NCBI RefSeq assembly: GCF_008704495.1
Contig: NZ_CP023699.1
Coordinates: forward strand, 4,092,001 to 4,156,000
DNA length: 64,000 bases
Origin: Streptomyces kanamyceticus
GTDB lineage: Bacteria > Actinomycetota > Actinomycetes > Streptomycetales > Streptomycetaceae
Direction: 5' to 3'
Notes under the pieces: model-generated
Told to the model about the DNA's origin: nothing
What the model saw: the letters and a program-made list of their open reading frames with translations, nothing else
Databases searched by the model: none
Part shown: piece by piece, positions 46,737-55,603 of the stretch
Position numbering within the stretch: the first letter of the stretch is position 1
Layout: the number at the start of each line of letters is the position of its first letter
Position numbers and translations under genes: made by a program

Positions 46737-47845
46737 GAGTACAGGTTCTCCTTGCTGACCTCGTGCACGTGGTCATGCCCGTGCGCGTGTGCGTGCCCCG
46801 GCACGTGCGGCTCCGTCACCGGCAGCGACGAGTCCGCCGACAGGTCCCAGTCCGACGCCGCCCTGTTCCGCGCCACCATCTCGGCGCCGAGGGCCGCGAC
46901 CATCGCGCCGTTGTCGGTGCACAGCTTGGGCCGCGGCACCCGAAGCCGGATCCCGGCCTTCTCGCACCGCTCCTGCGCGAGCGCGCGCAGCCGCGAGTTG
47001 GCGGCCACGCCGCCGCCGATCATCAGGTGGTCGACGCCCTCGTCCTTGCAGGCCCGCACGGCCTTGCGGGTCAGCACGTCGACGACCGCCTCCTGGAAGG
47101 ACGCCGACACGTCCCGCACCGGCACCTCCTCGCCCGCGGCCCGCTTCGCCTCGATCCAGCGGGCGACGGACGTCTTCAGTCCGGAGAAGGAGAAGTCGTA
47201 GGCGGGGTCGCGGGGCCCGGTGAGCCCGCGCGGGAAGGTGATGGCGTTCGGGTCGCCCTCGCGCGCGTAGCGGTCGATGACGGGCCCGCCGGGGAAGCCG
47301 AGGTTGAGCACCCGCGCGATCTTGTCGAACGCCTCGCCCGCCGCGTCGTCGATGGTCGCGCCGAGCGGACGTACGTCCGAGGTGATGTCGGTGGAGAGCA
47401 GCAGCGAGGAGTGCCCGCCCGACACGAGCAGCGCCATGGTCGGCTCGGGCAGCGGCCCGTGCTCCAGCTGGTCCACGCAGATGTGCGAGGCGAGGTGGTT
47501 GACGCCGTACAGCGGCTTGCCAAGCGCGTACGCGTACGCCTTGGCGGCCGAGACGCCGACGAGCAGCGCGCCCGCGAGCCCGGGCCCCGCGGTCACCGAG
47601 ATGCCGTCGAGGTCCTTCGCGCTCACCCCCGCTTCCTTCAGGGCGCGGTCGATGGTCGGCACCATCGCCTCCAGGTGGGCGCGCGATGCGACCTCGGGCA
47701 CGACGCCGCCGAAGCGGGCGTGCTCGTCGACGCTGGAGGCGATGGCGTCGGCGAGCAGGGTGGTGCCGCGGACGATGCCGACGCCGGTCTCGTCGCAGGA
47801 GGTCTCGATGCCGAGGACGAGGGGTTCGTCGCGCGAGTCAGCCAT
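46733..47845 (-). CDS. tsaD: tRNA t6A threonylcarbamoyltransferase TsaD, with His-rich tail
   Basis: TsaD (370 residues) transfers threonylcarbamoyl from its AMP ester to A37 of ANN-decoding tRNAs, with TsaB and TsaE. Family motifs: [17 protein letters not shown] at the N-terminus, [20 protein letters not shown], and the metal site GVNHLASHI. The C-terminus carries an unusual His-rich extension ([14 protein letters not shown]) after the normal end near residue 345. It overlaps rimI by 8 bases and the small gene downstream by 4, so all are coupled. The tail may chelate metal such as Ni or Zn; this is inference. Confidence 0.95.
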   Translation of the reverse strand: MADSRDEPLVLGIETSCDETGVGIVRGTTLLADAIASSVDEHARFGGVVPEVASRAHLEAMVPTIDRALKEAGVSAKDLDGISVTAGPGLAGALLVGVSAAKAYAYALGKPLYGVNHLASHICVDQLEHGPLPEPTMALLVSGGHSSLLLSTDITSDVRPLGATIDDAAGEAFDKIARVLNLGFPGGPVIDRYAREGDPNAITFPRGLTGPRDPAYDFSFSGLKTSVARWIEAKRAAGEEVPVRDVSASFQEAVVDVLTRKAVRACKDEGVDHLMIGGGVAANSRLRALAQERCEKAGIRLRVPRPKLCTDNGAMVAALGAEMVARNRAASDWDLSADSSLPVTEPHVPGHAHAHGHDHVHEVSKENLYS

Positions 47846-48374
47846 GAATCTCGGTTCCTTGTACGCCGGTTGCGGAGGTGGAGGGATCGGTGCGGCGCAT
47901 GACCAGCGCGTCCACGTTGCCGGGCTGGTAGTAGCCGCGCCGGAAGCCGATGGGCTCGAAGCCGAAGCGCTCGTACAGCTTCTGCGCCCGGGTGTTGTCG
48001 ACCCGCACTTCCAGCATCACCTCGGCGCACTCGAAGGCGGTCGCGGCCTGGAGCAGGTCGGTGAGGAGCCGGGCGCCGAGGCCGGTGCCCCAGTGGTCGC
48101 GGGCCACGGCGATGGTCTGGACGTCGGCGAGGTCTCCGGCGGCGGCGAGTCCCGCGTACCCGACGAGGCGGTCGCCGTCCATGGCCACCACGTAGCGGCG
48201 GGTGGCGAGCGGCCCGCGCGCGTGGGCGAGCTCGGACCAGAACATCCCGCGCGACCAGGCGTCGTCCGGGAAGAGCTCCTTCTCCAGGAGGAACACGGGA
48301 TCGATGTCCCACCAGCGCATCTCGCGCAGCACGGCGCCGTCGGTCTTCCGGGCCGCCTGGGTCGCCTCGGTCAC
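47838..48374 (-). CDS. rimI: ribosomal protein S18-alanine N-acetyltransferase
   Basis: A 178-residue GNAT acetyltransferase of the RimI type, which acetylates the N-terminus of S18 and other proteins. The acetyl-CoA loop [18 protein letters not shown] is present, followed by [29 protein letters not shown], the RimI signature. The gene overlaps tsaB by four bases at its start and tsaD by eight at its end. The same tsaB-rimI-tsaD order occurs in M. tuberculosis (Rv3421c-Rv3419c). Confidence 0.93.
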   Translation of the reverse strand: MTEATQAARKTDGAVLREMRWWDIDPVFLLEKELFPDDAWSRGMFWSELAHARGPLATRRYVVAMDGDRLVGYAGLAAAGDLADVQTIAVARDHWGTGLGARLLTDLLQAATAFECAEVMLEVRVDNTRAQKLYERFGFEPIGFRRGYYQPGNVDALVMRRTDPSTSATGVQGTEIHG

Positions 48375-49027
48375 TTGGGGGTGACCACCTTGTAGTTCTT
48401 GGGCACCTGCGCGTCGGGACGGCGCAGGTACAGCGGCCGGGGCTCCAGGAGCTCCTCGCCCGCGGCCAGCCTCTCGGCGGCCAGCGAGGCGAGTGCGGCC
48501 GCCGACACGTGCTCGGGGGCGCGGGCGTCGGGGAACGTGTCGGGGTAGAGCAGCGCGCCCGCGCCGACGGCGGGCAGCCCGTCGACCTCGGCGGCGATGT
48601 CCGCGGGCCGGTCGACGGCGGGATCACTCACACGAGTGCGTACGTCGTCGTAGCGCGCCCAGTAGACCTCTTTGCGCCGGGCGTCGGTGGCCACCACGAA
48701 GGGGCCCGACTCGATGCCGGAGGCGTACGCGAGGCCGTCCAGGGTGCACACCCCGTGCACCGGGACGCCGAGGGCGAGGCCGAACGTGTCGGCGGTCATC
48801 AGGCCGACGCGCAGACCGGTGTAGGGGCCGGGGCCCACGCCGACGACGATGCCGGTCACGGCGTCGAGTCTGAGCCCGGCGTCGGCCAGCACGCGGTCGA
48901 CGGCCGGAAGCAGCAGTTCCCCGTGGCGGCGGGCGTCCACCTGGCTCGACTCCGCGATGACGGATGAGCCGTCGTGGAGGGCGACGGTGACGGCGGGCGT
49001 TGCGGTATCCAGAGCGAGCAAGAGCAC
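48371..49027 (-). CDS. tsaB: tRNA t6A synthesis protein TsaB
   Basis: TsaB (218 residues), the non-catalytic partner of TsaD in t6A formation. The actin-like ATPase fold shows LLALDTATPAVTVALHDGSSV, GIVVGVGPGPYTGLRVGLMTADTFG and the gap region VVATDARRKEVYWARYD. Start ATG 49027. First gene of the tsaB-rimI-tsaD unit; tsaE lies 1 kb upstream on the same strand behind two small genes. Confidence 0.93.
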   Translation of the reverse strand: MLLLALDTATPAVTVALHDGSSVIAESSQVDARRHGELLLPAVDRVLADAGLRLDAVTGIVVGVGPGPYTGLRVGLMTADTFGLALGVPVHGVCTLDGLAYASGIESGPFVVATDARRKEVYWARYDDVRTRVSDPAVDRPADIAAEVDGLPAVGAGALLYPDTFPDARAPEHVSAAALASLAAERLAAGEELLEPRPLYLRRPDAQVPKNYKVVTPK

Positions 49028-49182
49028 GCGAACAGCCTACGGCTCCGACGCCCGTCGCACGGCCGCACCGGCAGGGGGGCCGCTGCCCGGGGGACGGGGG
49101 CGCGGCTGCCCCGGGGAGGGGGGCGACGGCTGCTACCGTCACCCCGTAGCCGTACGCAGTACGAAGAGGTGGGTGGCGCAAG

Positions 49183-49731
49183 GTGTCAAGGAGCAGCTCG
49201 GGATTCGTGGCCGGGCTCACCGCCGCTGCGCTCGCCGTGGTCGGCTTCCTCGCCTACCAGGCGTCGGCCAGCGCGCCCGACACCCTGGGCAAGCCCGACA
49301 AGTCGCCGTCCGCCTCCGCGTCGCGCTCCCCCAAGGACAAGAAGAACCCCACGGCGCTGCCCGCGCAGTCCGGCACCGGCGAGCGGGTGGTCTACTCCCT
49401 GGGCGACGACCGCGTCTGGCTGGTCACGGCGGCGGGCAAGGTCAAGCGCACGTTCGAGGTCACCCCCGGCACGGTGGATCCGACCCCCGGCAAGTACGCC
49501 GTGACCTCCCGGACGGGCTCGGTCACCGGTACGGACGGCACCCCGATCGAGCACGTCGTGATCTTCACGACCAGCGACGGGGTCGCGATCGGCTTCAGCG
49601 CGGCCCTCGACGGCTCGACGCCCAAGCCCGACCCCGCGAAGAAGACGGGCGGCATCCGCGAGTCCCGCGACAACGGTGACGCGATGTGGCAGTTCGCGGG
49701 GATCAGCCAGAAGGTCGTCGTCGTTCCCTAG
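49183..49731 (+). CDS. secreted/membrane-anchored protein of unknown function
   Basis: A 182-residue protein with an N-terminal signal anchor (FVAGLTAAALAVVGFLAYQAS), a Ser/Pro/Lys linker and a beta-rich domain (~65-182: RVVYSLGDDRVWLVTAAGKVKRTFEV, then VVIFTTSDGVAIGFSAALDG). No family recognised. GTG 49183 is preceded by AAGG. It is divergent from tsaB, and its 3' end overlaps by 29 bases the convergent small ORF at 49703-49906. Confidence 0.78.
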   Translation: MSRSSSGFVAGLTAAALAVVGFLAYQASASAPDTLGKPDKSPSASASRSPKDKKNPTALPAQSGTGERVVYSLGDDRVWLVTAAGKVKRTFEVTPGTVDPTPGKYAVTSRTGSVTGTDGTPIEHVVIFTTSDGVAIGFSAALDGSTPKPDPAKKTGGIRESRDNGDAMWQFAGISQKVVVVP

Positions 49732-49906
49732 CCCCGTCGCTCCTGGGGGCGGGGTCACTGGGCGGCGTGGACACCGCGCTGGCCGCGGCGCAGGACGCCA
49801 GCAGATCGCTCATGGAGAACCGCGCGGGCTCCGGCACGCGCGCGGGCCCTGGCAGCGGCAGCCCGTGCGGCTGCGGCGGCTGTACGTCACGTTCTGAAGC
49901 CGACAT
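49703..49906 (-). CDS. small ORF behind an iron box (67 residues)
   Basis: A short frame (SASERDVQPPQPHGLPLPG, then SMSDLLASCAAASAVSTPPSD and an Arg/Pro tail) with a strong ribosome site: AGGAGG 8 bases before the ATG. Just upstream (49937-49954) lies an iron-box-like palindrome, so expression should respond to iron through DmdR/IdeR. No homology is known to me. The Ser/Ala/Cys middle is the least random part; the rest is low-complexity. The frame overlaps the 3' end of the convergent gene, which lowers confidence. Confidence 0.5.
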   Translation of the reverse strand: MSASERDVQPPQPHGLPLPGPARVPEPARFSMSDLLASCAAASAVSTPPSDPAPRSDGARERRRPSG

Positions 49907-49936
49907 GGATGCCTCCTGGGCTCCGGGGGCAGACGT

Positions 49937-49954
49937 GGTTAGGCAGACCTAACC
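49937..49954 (-). promoter_or_regulatory. iron box (DmdR/IdeR-type operator)
   Basis: GGTTAGGCAGACCTAACC, an 18-bp palindrome with a 4-base centre. It matches 14 of 19 positions of the Streptomyces iron box TTAGGTTAGGCTCACCTAA. It lies 31 bases before the start of the small ORF at 49906, where bound regulator would block the promoter. Confidence 0.65.
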
Positions 49955-50083
49955 AGCACCGGTATCCATGTGACCACGCCCGACACGCGCCGCGCAACAT
50001 TTTGCCGACGGCTTGTCGGAACGTTCGGCGAAAGCCCACGCCGCCCAGAGCCCGGGCGAGCACACGCCCATGCGGCCCGAGGC

Positions 50084-50596
50084 CTACGCCGCCAGCAGTG
50101 TCAGGTCCTCGTCCGCCCAGCGCGTGCCGAGCCCCGTCAGCGTGACCTCGCGGACCTCGTCCGTGGTGTCGCCGACGGCACGGTCGATGACCACCCTCAG
50201 GCGGTCGTCCGAGAGCTCCTCGACCTTGCCGTCGCCCCACTCGACGACGATCACCGAGTCGGGGAGCGAGACGTCGAGGTCCAGGTCCTCCATCTCGTCG
50301 AGCCCGCCGCCCAGGCGGTACGCGTCGACGTGCACGAGCGCGGGGCCCGCGCCGAGCGGAGGGTGGACGCGGGCGATGACGAACGTCGGCGACGTGACCG
50401 CGCCGCGCACGTCGAGGCCCTCGCCGAGCCCTCTGGTCAGCGTCGTCTTCCCGGCGCCGAGCTCGCCGGTGAGCATGACGAGGTCGCCGGGGCGCAGGAT
50501 CTTGGCCAGGCGGCGGCCCAACTCGCCCATCTGCTCCGGGGAGTTGACCGTGATCTTGAGGGTGGCGGCAGGGGCCTGGTGGTGCGGTGCTTCCAT
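50084..50596 (-). CDS. tsaE: tRNA t6A synthesis ATPase TsaE
   Basis: TsaE (170 residues), the P-loop ATPase that resets the TsaB-TsaD complex. Walker A GELGAGKTTLTRGLGEG is near residue 45, then TSPTFVIARVHPP and HVDAYRLGGGLDEMEDLDL, and Walker B-like VIVVEWGD. ATG 50596 fits the family start; the longer frame from 50629 adds 11 residues without support. It follows the hydrolase gene by 10 bases, probably in one transcript with alr. Confidence 0.93.
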   Translation of the reverse strand: MEAPHHQAPAATLKITVNSPEQMGELGRRLAKILRPGDLVMLTGELGAGKTTLTRGLGEGLDVRGAVTSPTFVIARVHPPLGAGPALVHVDAYRLGGGLDEMEDLDLDVSLPDSVIVVEWGDGKVEELSDDRLRVVIDRAVGDTTDEVREVTLTGLGTRWADEDLTLLAA

Positions 50597-50606
50597 ACCG
50601 TCCACG

Positions 50607-51821
50607 TTAGCCCCTGGACGCCGCCGCACCGTCCGCCACCGGCACCCCGCCCGCCCGCGCGAGCAGCTCCACGAGCCGGTCGGTGACCACCTCGGGGTGC
50701 TCCAGCATGACCATGTGCCCCGCGTCGGGGACCAGGACGAGCTCGGCGTCCGGCAGCCGCTCCGCGATGGCCTCGCTGTGCCCGCTCGGCGTCACCATGT
50801 CGTGCTCCCCGGCGAGGACCAGGACGGGCAGGTCCGCGAAGTGCGTGAGCGCCTCCGCCTTGTCGTGCTCGGTGAACGCCGGGTAGAACTCGGCCACCAC
50901 GTCGATCGGCGTCGACTCGATCATGCGCTCGGCGAACCGCGCGATCGCCGGGTCCACGTCCTTGGACGAGAACGAATAGCGCTTGATGACGCCCGCGAAG
51001 AGGTCGGCCGTGGCCCGCCGCCCGCGCTCCACCAGCTCCGCCTGCGAGCCGAGCGCCCGCAGCACCCCGGGCAGCACCCGCCGCACCGCGTTCATCCCGG
51101 CCACCGGGAGCCCGAAGTTCACCTGTCCGAGCTGCCCCGACGACGTACCGACCAGGGCGACGCCGACGACCCGCTCGCGGATCAGCTCGGGGAACTGGTC
51201 GGCGAGGGCCATCGTCGTCATGCCACCCATGGAGTGCCCGACCAGGACGAGCGGCCCCTCGGGCGCCGCCGCGTCGATGACGGCCTTCAGGTCGCGCCCC
51301 AGATCGTCGATGGAGACGGGCACGCCGCTCTCCAGCTGGTCGACGCCGCGCCCCGAACGGGCGTGGCTGCGCTGGTCCCAGTAGACCGCGCGCACGACGC
51401 CGCGCAGCGCGGCCCGCTGGAAGTGCCAGGAGTCCTGGCTCAGGCAGTAGCCGTGGCTGAAGACGACGGTGACGGGCGCGGCCGCCCGGCGCCCGAAGCG
51501 CCCGCGCGCCCGCGCCGCCCGGCCGCCGTCCGGCTCGACCTCGTCGACCTCGTAGAAGAGCTCCGTGCCGTCCTCGGCGTACGCCGTGCCCGGCATGCCG
51601 CGCAGCGAGCCGTACGGACCCGACGCGTCGAGCGCGAGCCGCGCCTTCTTGCGCATGCCGCGGCCGACGGTGAGCCGCTCGATGGCGACACCCGCCGCGG
51701 CACCCGCGGCGATGACCCCTATCGCGGCACCGGCCACACCGGCCCTGCGCCAGTTCCCGGCCGCGGTGGCGGCCTCCGTCACCGCTTCCACCGCGGCCGC
51801 CCCCGTGCTGCTCTCGCTCAC
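50607..51821 (-). CDS. alpha/beta hydrolase with N-terminal anchor
   Basis: A 404-residue alpha/beta hydrolase. One N-terminal hydrophobic stretch (RAGVAGAAIGVIAAGAAAGVAI) may anchor it to the membrane. The catalytic fold has FSHGYCLSQDSWHFQ, the nucleophile elbow VGHSMGGMTTMALAD, and the late Asp/His in LAGEHDMVTPSGHSEAI and PDAGHMVMLEHPE. The natural substrate is unknown. GTG 51821 has GAGGAG 7 bases upstream. It sits between alr (23-bp gap) and tsaE in a run of closely spaced genes. M. tuberculosis also has a hydrolase-type gene in this stretch. Confidence 0.9.
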   Translation of the reverse strand: MSESSTGAAAVEAVTEAATAAGNWRRAGVAGAAIGVIAAGAAAGVAIERLTVGRGMRKKARLALDASGPYGSLRGMPGTAYAEDGTELFYEVDEVEPDGGRAARARGRFGRRAAAPVTVVFSHGYCLSQDSWHFQRAALRGVVRAVYWDQRSHARSGRGVDQLESGVPVSIDDLGRDLKAVIDAAAPEGPLVLVGHSMGGMTTMALADQFPELIRERVVGVALVGTSSGQLGQVNFGLPVAGMNAVRRVLPGVLRALGSQAELVERGRRATADLFAGVIKRYSFSSKDVDPAIARFAERMIESTPIDVVAEFYPAFTEHDKAEALTHFADLPVLVLAGEHDMVTPSGHSEAIAERLPDAELVLVPDAGHMVMLEHPEVVTDRLVELLARAGGVPVADGAAASRG

Positions 51822-51844
51822 GTGCCGCTCCTCAGTCCGTTCCG

Positions 51845-53014
51845 TCAGTCGTCGTGCTGCTCGTCCGCTCCGGTCCGCTCGTTCACATAGACGCGCGGGA
51901 CGCGCGATCCGATGCGGGTGACGATCTCGTACGCGATGGTGCCCGCGGCCTGCGCCCAGTCCTCCGCGGTCGGCTCGCCGCGGTCGCCGGGCCCGAAGAG
52001 CAGCGCCTCGGAGCCCACTTCGGGCTCGTCCCCGCCGAGGTCGACCACAAACTGGTCCATCGCGATACGACCGGCCGCCGTCCGCCACTTGCCGCCGACC
52101 AGGACGGGACCCGAGCCGGACGCGTGCCGCGGAATGCCGTCCCCGTACCCGGCGGGGACGAGGCCGAGGGTGGTGTCCCCGGGGGTGGTGTAGTGATGCC
52201 CGTAACTGACGCCGTGACCCCCGGGGGCCTGCTTCACGTGGGCGAGCGAGGCGGCGACCGTCATGACGGGGCGGAGGCCGAAGTCCTGCGGGGTGCCGAT
52301 CTCGGGGCTCGGCGAGACGCCGTACATCGCGATGCCGGGGCGTACGAGATCGAAGTGGGTCTCCGGGAGGGTCAGCGTCGCCGGGGAGTTGGCGATGTGC
52401 CGCACCTCGGGGCGGACGCCCTGCCCTTCGGCGTACGCCACCATCTCGCGGAAGACCGTGAGCTGGGCGGCGATCGAGGGGTGGCCCGGCTCGTCCGCGC
52501 ACGCGAAGTGCGACCAGAGCCCGGTGACCTCGATGGTCCCCTCGGCCTCGGCGCGCAGGGCCTCGGCGATCAGCTCGGGCCAGTCCTCGGGCATGCAGCC
52601 GTTGCGCCCGAGGCCCGTGTCGGCCTTGAGCTGGACGCGGGCGGTGCGGCCCGCCTGCCGGGCGGCCGCGGTCACCTCGCGCAGCGCCCACAGGGCGCTC
52701 ACCGACATGTCCAGGTCGGCCTCGACGCCCTCGCGCCAGGGGTCGCCCGGCGTCCACAGCCAGCACATGATCCGCCCGGGCAGACCCGCGGCCCGCAGGG
52801 CGAGCGCCTCCTGCGGCGTCGCGGTGCCCAGCCAGTCCGCGCCCGCGTCGACCGCGGCCCTGGCGCAGGGCACCATCCCGTGCCCGTACGCGTCGGCCTT
52901 CACCACGGCCATGAACGCGGCGCCCCGCGCGCGGGCGCGCAGGGCACGCACATTGGCGCGGAGGGCGGCGAGGTCGATCTCGGCGCGGACACGGAAAGGG
53001 GCTGTCTCGTTCAT
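51845..53014 (-). CDS. alr: alanine racemase
   Basis: Alr (389 residues) makes D-alanine for peptidoglycan. The PLP-binding Lys is in FMAVVKADAYGHGMVPCA (~residue 39), and the catalytic Tyr region is in HGVSYGHHYTTP. RVQLKADTGLGRNGCMPEDW and RIAMDQFVVDLG are family segments. ATG 53014 fits; an upstream in-frame extension to 53137 is Arg-rich and unlike the family. First gene of the alr-hydrolase-tsaE run, as in other actinobacteria. Confidence 0.95.
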   Translation of the reverse strand: MNETAPFRVRAEIDLAALRANVRALRARARGAAFMAVVKADAYGHGMVPCARAAVDAGADWLGTATPQEALALRAAGLPGRIMCWLWTPGDPWREGVEADLDMSVSALWALREVTAAARQAGRTARVQLKADTGLGRNGCMPEDWPELIAEALRAEAEGTIEVTGLWSHFACADEPGHPSIAAQLTVFREMVAYAEGQGVRPEVRHIANSPATLTLPETHFDLVRPGIAMYGVSPSPEIGTPQDFGLRPVMTVAASLAHVKQAPGGHGVSYGHHYTTPGDTTLGLVPAGYGDGIPRHASGSGPVLVGGKWRTAAGRIAMDQFVVDLGGDEPEVGSEALLFGPGDRGEPTAEDWAQAAGTIAYEIVTRIGSRVPRVYVNERTGADEQHDD

Positions 53015-53057
53015 CGCGGACAAGTGTCTCAGAGGCCACCGGCAGCCCCGTCTCGGC

Positions 53058-53954
53058 TCAGGTGCCGGGCTTGCGGCCCCACACGTAGACCCGGTCGCCC
53101 TTGAGGAGCGTCTTCCACAGGGCCTTCGCGTCGGCAAGCCGCATGTTCACACAGCCGCGCGAGCCCGGCGGGCTGTAGACATTGCCGTAGATGGCGTGGA
53201 ACGCCTGCCCGCCCTCGAAGAACTGGCTGTACGGCATGGGGGTGTTGTACAGCGAGGACCAGTGGTTCTTGTGCTTCCAGTAGACCTTGTGCCAGCCGGT
53301 GCGGGTCCGGTATCCGGCCCGCCCGGTGCGGATCGGCACGGGCCCGAGCAGCACCTTCTCGCCCTTCTTCACCCACATCAGCTGCCGGGACAGATCGACG
53401 CAGGCGAGGCGGTACGCGCGCGTGGGGCACTTCTTCGTCGCCGCGGGGTTCTCGCGGGCGTCGAGCAACCGCATCCTGGCCCAGGTCACCGGGCCCGCGA
53501 ACCCGATGGCGGGCCGGATCCCCTGCTTGCGCTGGAACGCCCTGACGGCCCGGCAGTCCGCCACCGACTGCCTGCCGTCCACCGTGCGCCCGAGGTAGCG
53601 CTCGACCTGGCGCTGGTAGGGCCCGGCGCGCTTGGTGCACACGGCGGCCGCGGCCTTGCCGGTGACCTCGCTCGGCGGCACGTACTCGATGAGGGCGTCG
53701 GCCCCCGGGGGCCCGTCCGCGGGCTCGATCGCGTCCTCGGCGGCGCTCGGCCGGTACACGTACGGCAGCAGGGCCTGGTCGGGGGTGTCCAGCTGCCACG
53801 GGTCGGGCGGGGCGAGCGGGACGCCGGGAACCAGTGCGGCGGGCGCGGGGGCGGGCCGCGGCGGCGCGGGGTCCGCGGCCGCGGGGGCGGCGGGCAGCGC
53901 GGCGGCCAGGGCGAGCAGCACGGCGAAGCCGCGCTGGGCTGTCTTACTGATCAT
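53058..53954 (-). CDS. secreted L,D-transpeptidase (YkuD) with PG-binding domain
   Basis: A 298-residue exported enzyme that forms 3-3 cross-links in peptidoglycan or attaches proteins to it. Signal peptide (GFAVLLALAAALPAAPAAA), a Pro-rich stretch, a peptidoglycan-binding-1-like domain (QRQVERYLGRTVDGRQSVADCRAVRAFQRKQGI), and a YkuD domain with the catalytic signature HAIYGNVYSPPGSRGCVNMRL (His, Ser, Cys). Two extra Cys pairs (VADCRA, KKCPTRAYRLAC) may be disulfides. Monocistronic, close to alr. Confidence 0.92.
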   Translation of the reverse strand: MISKTAQRGFAVLLALAAALPAAPAAADPAPPRPAPAPAALVPGVPLAPPDPWQLDTPDQALLPYVYRPSAAEDAIEPADGPPGADALIEYVPPSEVTGKAAAAVCTKRAGPYQRQVERYLGRTVDGRQSVADCRAVRAFQRKQGIRPAIGFAGPVTWARMRLLDARENPAATKKCPTRAYRLACVDLSRQLMWVKKGEKVLLGPVPIRTGRAGYRTRTGWHKVYWKHKNHWSSLYNTPMPYSQFFEGGQAFHAIYGNVYSPPGSRGCVNMRLADAKALWKTLLKGDRVYVWGRKPGT

Positions 53955-54035
53955 GTGATGAGCGAACCCCGGACCGGTGCCGTGCCGCCGTCAGCCGCGC
54001 GCGGGTGTCACCCGAAGAGCAGCACACCCACGCCC

Positions 54036-54134
54036 GGCCGCCTGGCGGGACGTACGCCCACGCCTTACCGCCGTACGCCCACGCCCTACCGCCGCGCACC
54101 CACGCCCTACCGCCGTACGTCTCGCCAGGCGGCC
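54036..54134. repeat. 20-bp inverted repeats flanking 21-bp tandem repeats at nnrD 3' end
   Basis: Arms GGCCGCCTGGCGGGACGTAC (54036-54055) and its near-complement (54115-54134; one mismatch) enclose about three 21-bp units of the type TACCGCCGTACGCCCACGCCC. The right arm is the last codons of nnrD, so the left arm is an inverted copy of the gene end. Confidence 0.75.
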
Positions 54135-55543
54135 GGAATCGCGTCGGCCACGTCGTGCGCCCCCACCGGCGCCCCGTCCGCGGCGAGCCGGGCCGCGAGG
54201 CCGTGCAGGTACGCGCCGACGGACCCGGCGTCCAGCGCGCCGAGACCCGCCGCGAGCAGCGACCCCGCGAGCCCGGACAGCACGTCGCCGCTGCCCGCGG
54301 TGGCGAGCCAGGGCGTCCCGGTGGGATTGACGCGCACGACGCCTTCGGCCGCGCCGACCAGCGTGGTGGAGCCCTTCAGGAGCACGGTCGCCCCGTAGCG
54401 CCCCGCCAGCTCCCGCACGGCGGCGAGCCGTCCCGCCTCGACCTCGGCACGGGAGACCCCGAGGAGCGCGGCGGCTTCGCCCGCGTGCGGCGTGAGCAGC
54501 GTGGGCGCGCGCCGCTCGCGCACGGCCCGCTCCCCCGCGAGCCGCAGCCCGTCGGCATCGATCAGCACGGGCACCTCGGCGTCGACCACGTCCCGCAGCC
54601 GCTCCGCGTCGTCCCCGAGCCCCGGACCCGCCACCCAGGCCTGCACGCGCCCTGCCTTGGACGGCGGCCCCTCGGACACCAGCGCCTCGGGGAACCGCGC
54701 GATGACGGCGTCCGCCGCGGGCCCCACGTACCGCACGGCGCCCGCGCCCCCGCGCAACGCGCCCGCGACGGCGAGCACGGCGGCCCCCGGGTACCGCGCG
54801 GAACCGGCGACGATCCCGACCACGCCCCTGCGGTACTTGTCGCTCTCCCCGGTCGGCACCGGCAGCAGCCCCGCCACATCGGCGTACTGCGGGGCCTCCA
54901 CCACAGGCTCACGCCCGGCCATCTCGAGCCCGATCCCGACAAGGCGCACCACACCCGCGTACTCGCGAGCGGGATCAACGAGCAACCCCGGCTTGTACGC
55001 CCCGAAGGTCACGGTCACATCCGCCCGCACCGCATCGCCGCGCACCTCACCGGTATCCGCGTCGACACCACTGGGCAGATCAACAGCGACAACGGCCCCG
55101 TCGGACTCCCACGCCACAACAGCGAGCCGAGCGGCACGGTCCCTGAGCCCCCCACGCCCCCCGATCCCCACAATCCCGTCGACAACGAGCCGAGCCCCCC
55201 GCACAAGCCCCTCGGCCCGCGCATCCTCCGCGTCCACGACAACACCCCCCGCGGCACGCAGAGCATCGAGCCCACCCCCATGAACCCGCTCCGGCGAGAG
55301 CAACACGGCACTCACCCCGGCACCCCGCCGAGCAAGCCGGGCCCCCGCGTACAGCGCATCCCCGCCGTTGTCCCCACTCCCCACCAACAAGGTGACCCGC
55401 GCCCCGTAAACCCGGCCGAGCACCCGCGCACACTCCACGGCAAGCCCCGCCGCGGCCCGCTGCATCAACGCCCCCTCGGCCAGCCGCCCCATGAGCTCCC
55501 GCTCCCCGGCCCGAACACTCTCCACGCCATAAGCAGTACGCAT
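54107..55543 (-). CDS. nnrD: bifunctional NAD(P)H-hydrate repair enzyme
   Basis: A 478-residue fusion that repairs damaged NAD(P)HX. The N-terminal epimerase (YjeF_N: VTLLVGSGDNGGDALYAGARLARRG, VAVDLPSGVDADTGEV) is joined to the C-terminal ADP/ATP-dependent dehydratase (carbohydrate-kinase-like: VGIVAGSARYPGAAVLAVAGALRGGAG, LTPHAGEAAALLG, NPTGTPWLATAGSGDVLSGLAGSLLAAG). Start MRTAYGVESVR at 55543. It lies 60 bp downstream of acpS; the pair is common in actinobacteria. The stop TAG sits in a repeat tract at the 3' end. Confidence 0.93.
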   Translation of the reverse strand: MRTAYGVESVRAGERELMGRLAEGALMQRAAAGLAVECARVLGRVYGARVTLLVGSGDNGGDALYAGARLARRGAGVSAVLLSPERVHGGGLDALRAAGGVVVDAEDARAEGLVRGARLVVDGIVGIGGRGGLRDRAARLAVVAWESDGAVVAVDLPSGVDADTGEVRGDAVRADVTVTFGAYKPGLLVDPAREYAGVVRLVGIGLEMAGREPVVEAPQYADVAGLLPVPTGESDKYRRGVVGIVAGSARYPGAAVLAVAGALRGGAGAVRYVGPAADAVIARFPEALVSEGPPSKAGRVQAWVAGPGLGDDAERLRDVVDAEVPVLIDADGLRLAGERAVRERRAPTLLTPHAGEAAALLGVSRAEVEAGRLAAVRELAGRYGATVLLKGSTTLVGAAEGVVRVNPTGTPWLATAGSGDVLSGLAGSLLAAGLGALDAGSVGAYLHGLAARLAADGAPVGAHDVADAIPAAWRDVRR

Positions 55544-55603
55544 ACGCCCAGTCTGCCCCGCACAGCGGGCACGCCCGGGGGAAACGGCGCCGAGTGGGGA
55601 GAG

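Noticed and set aside
54051..54118. CRISPR-like spaced repeats
   Set aside because: Units are 21 bp head to tail without spacers and form part of the nnrD gene end; no cas genes.
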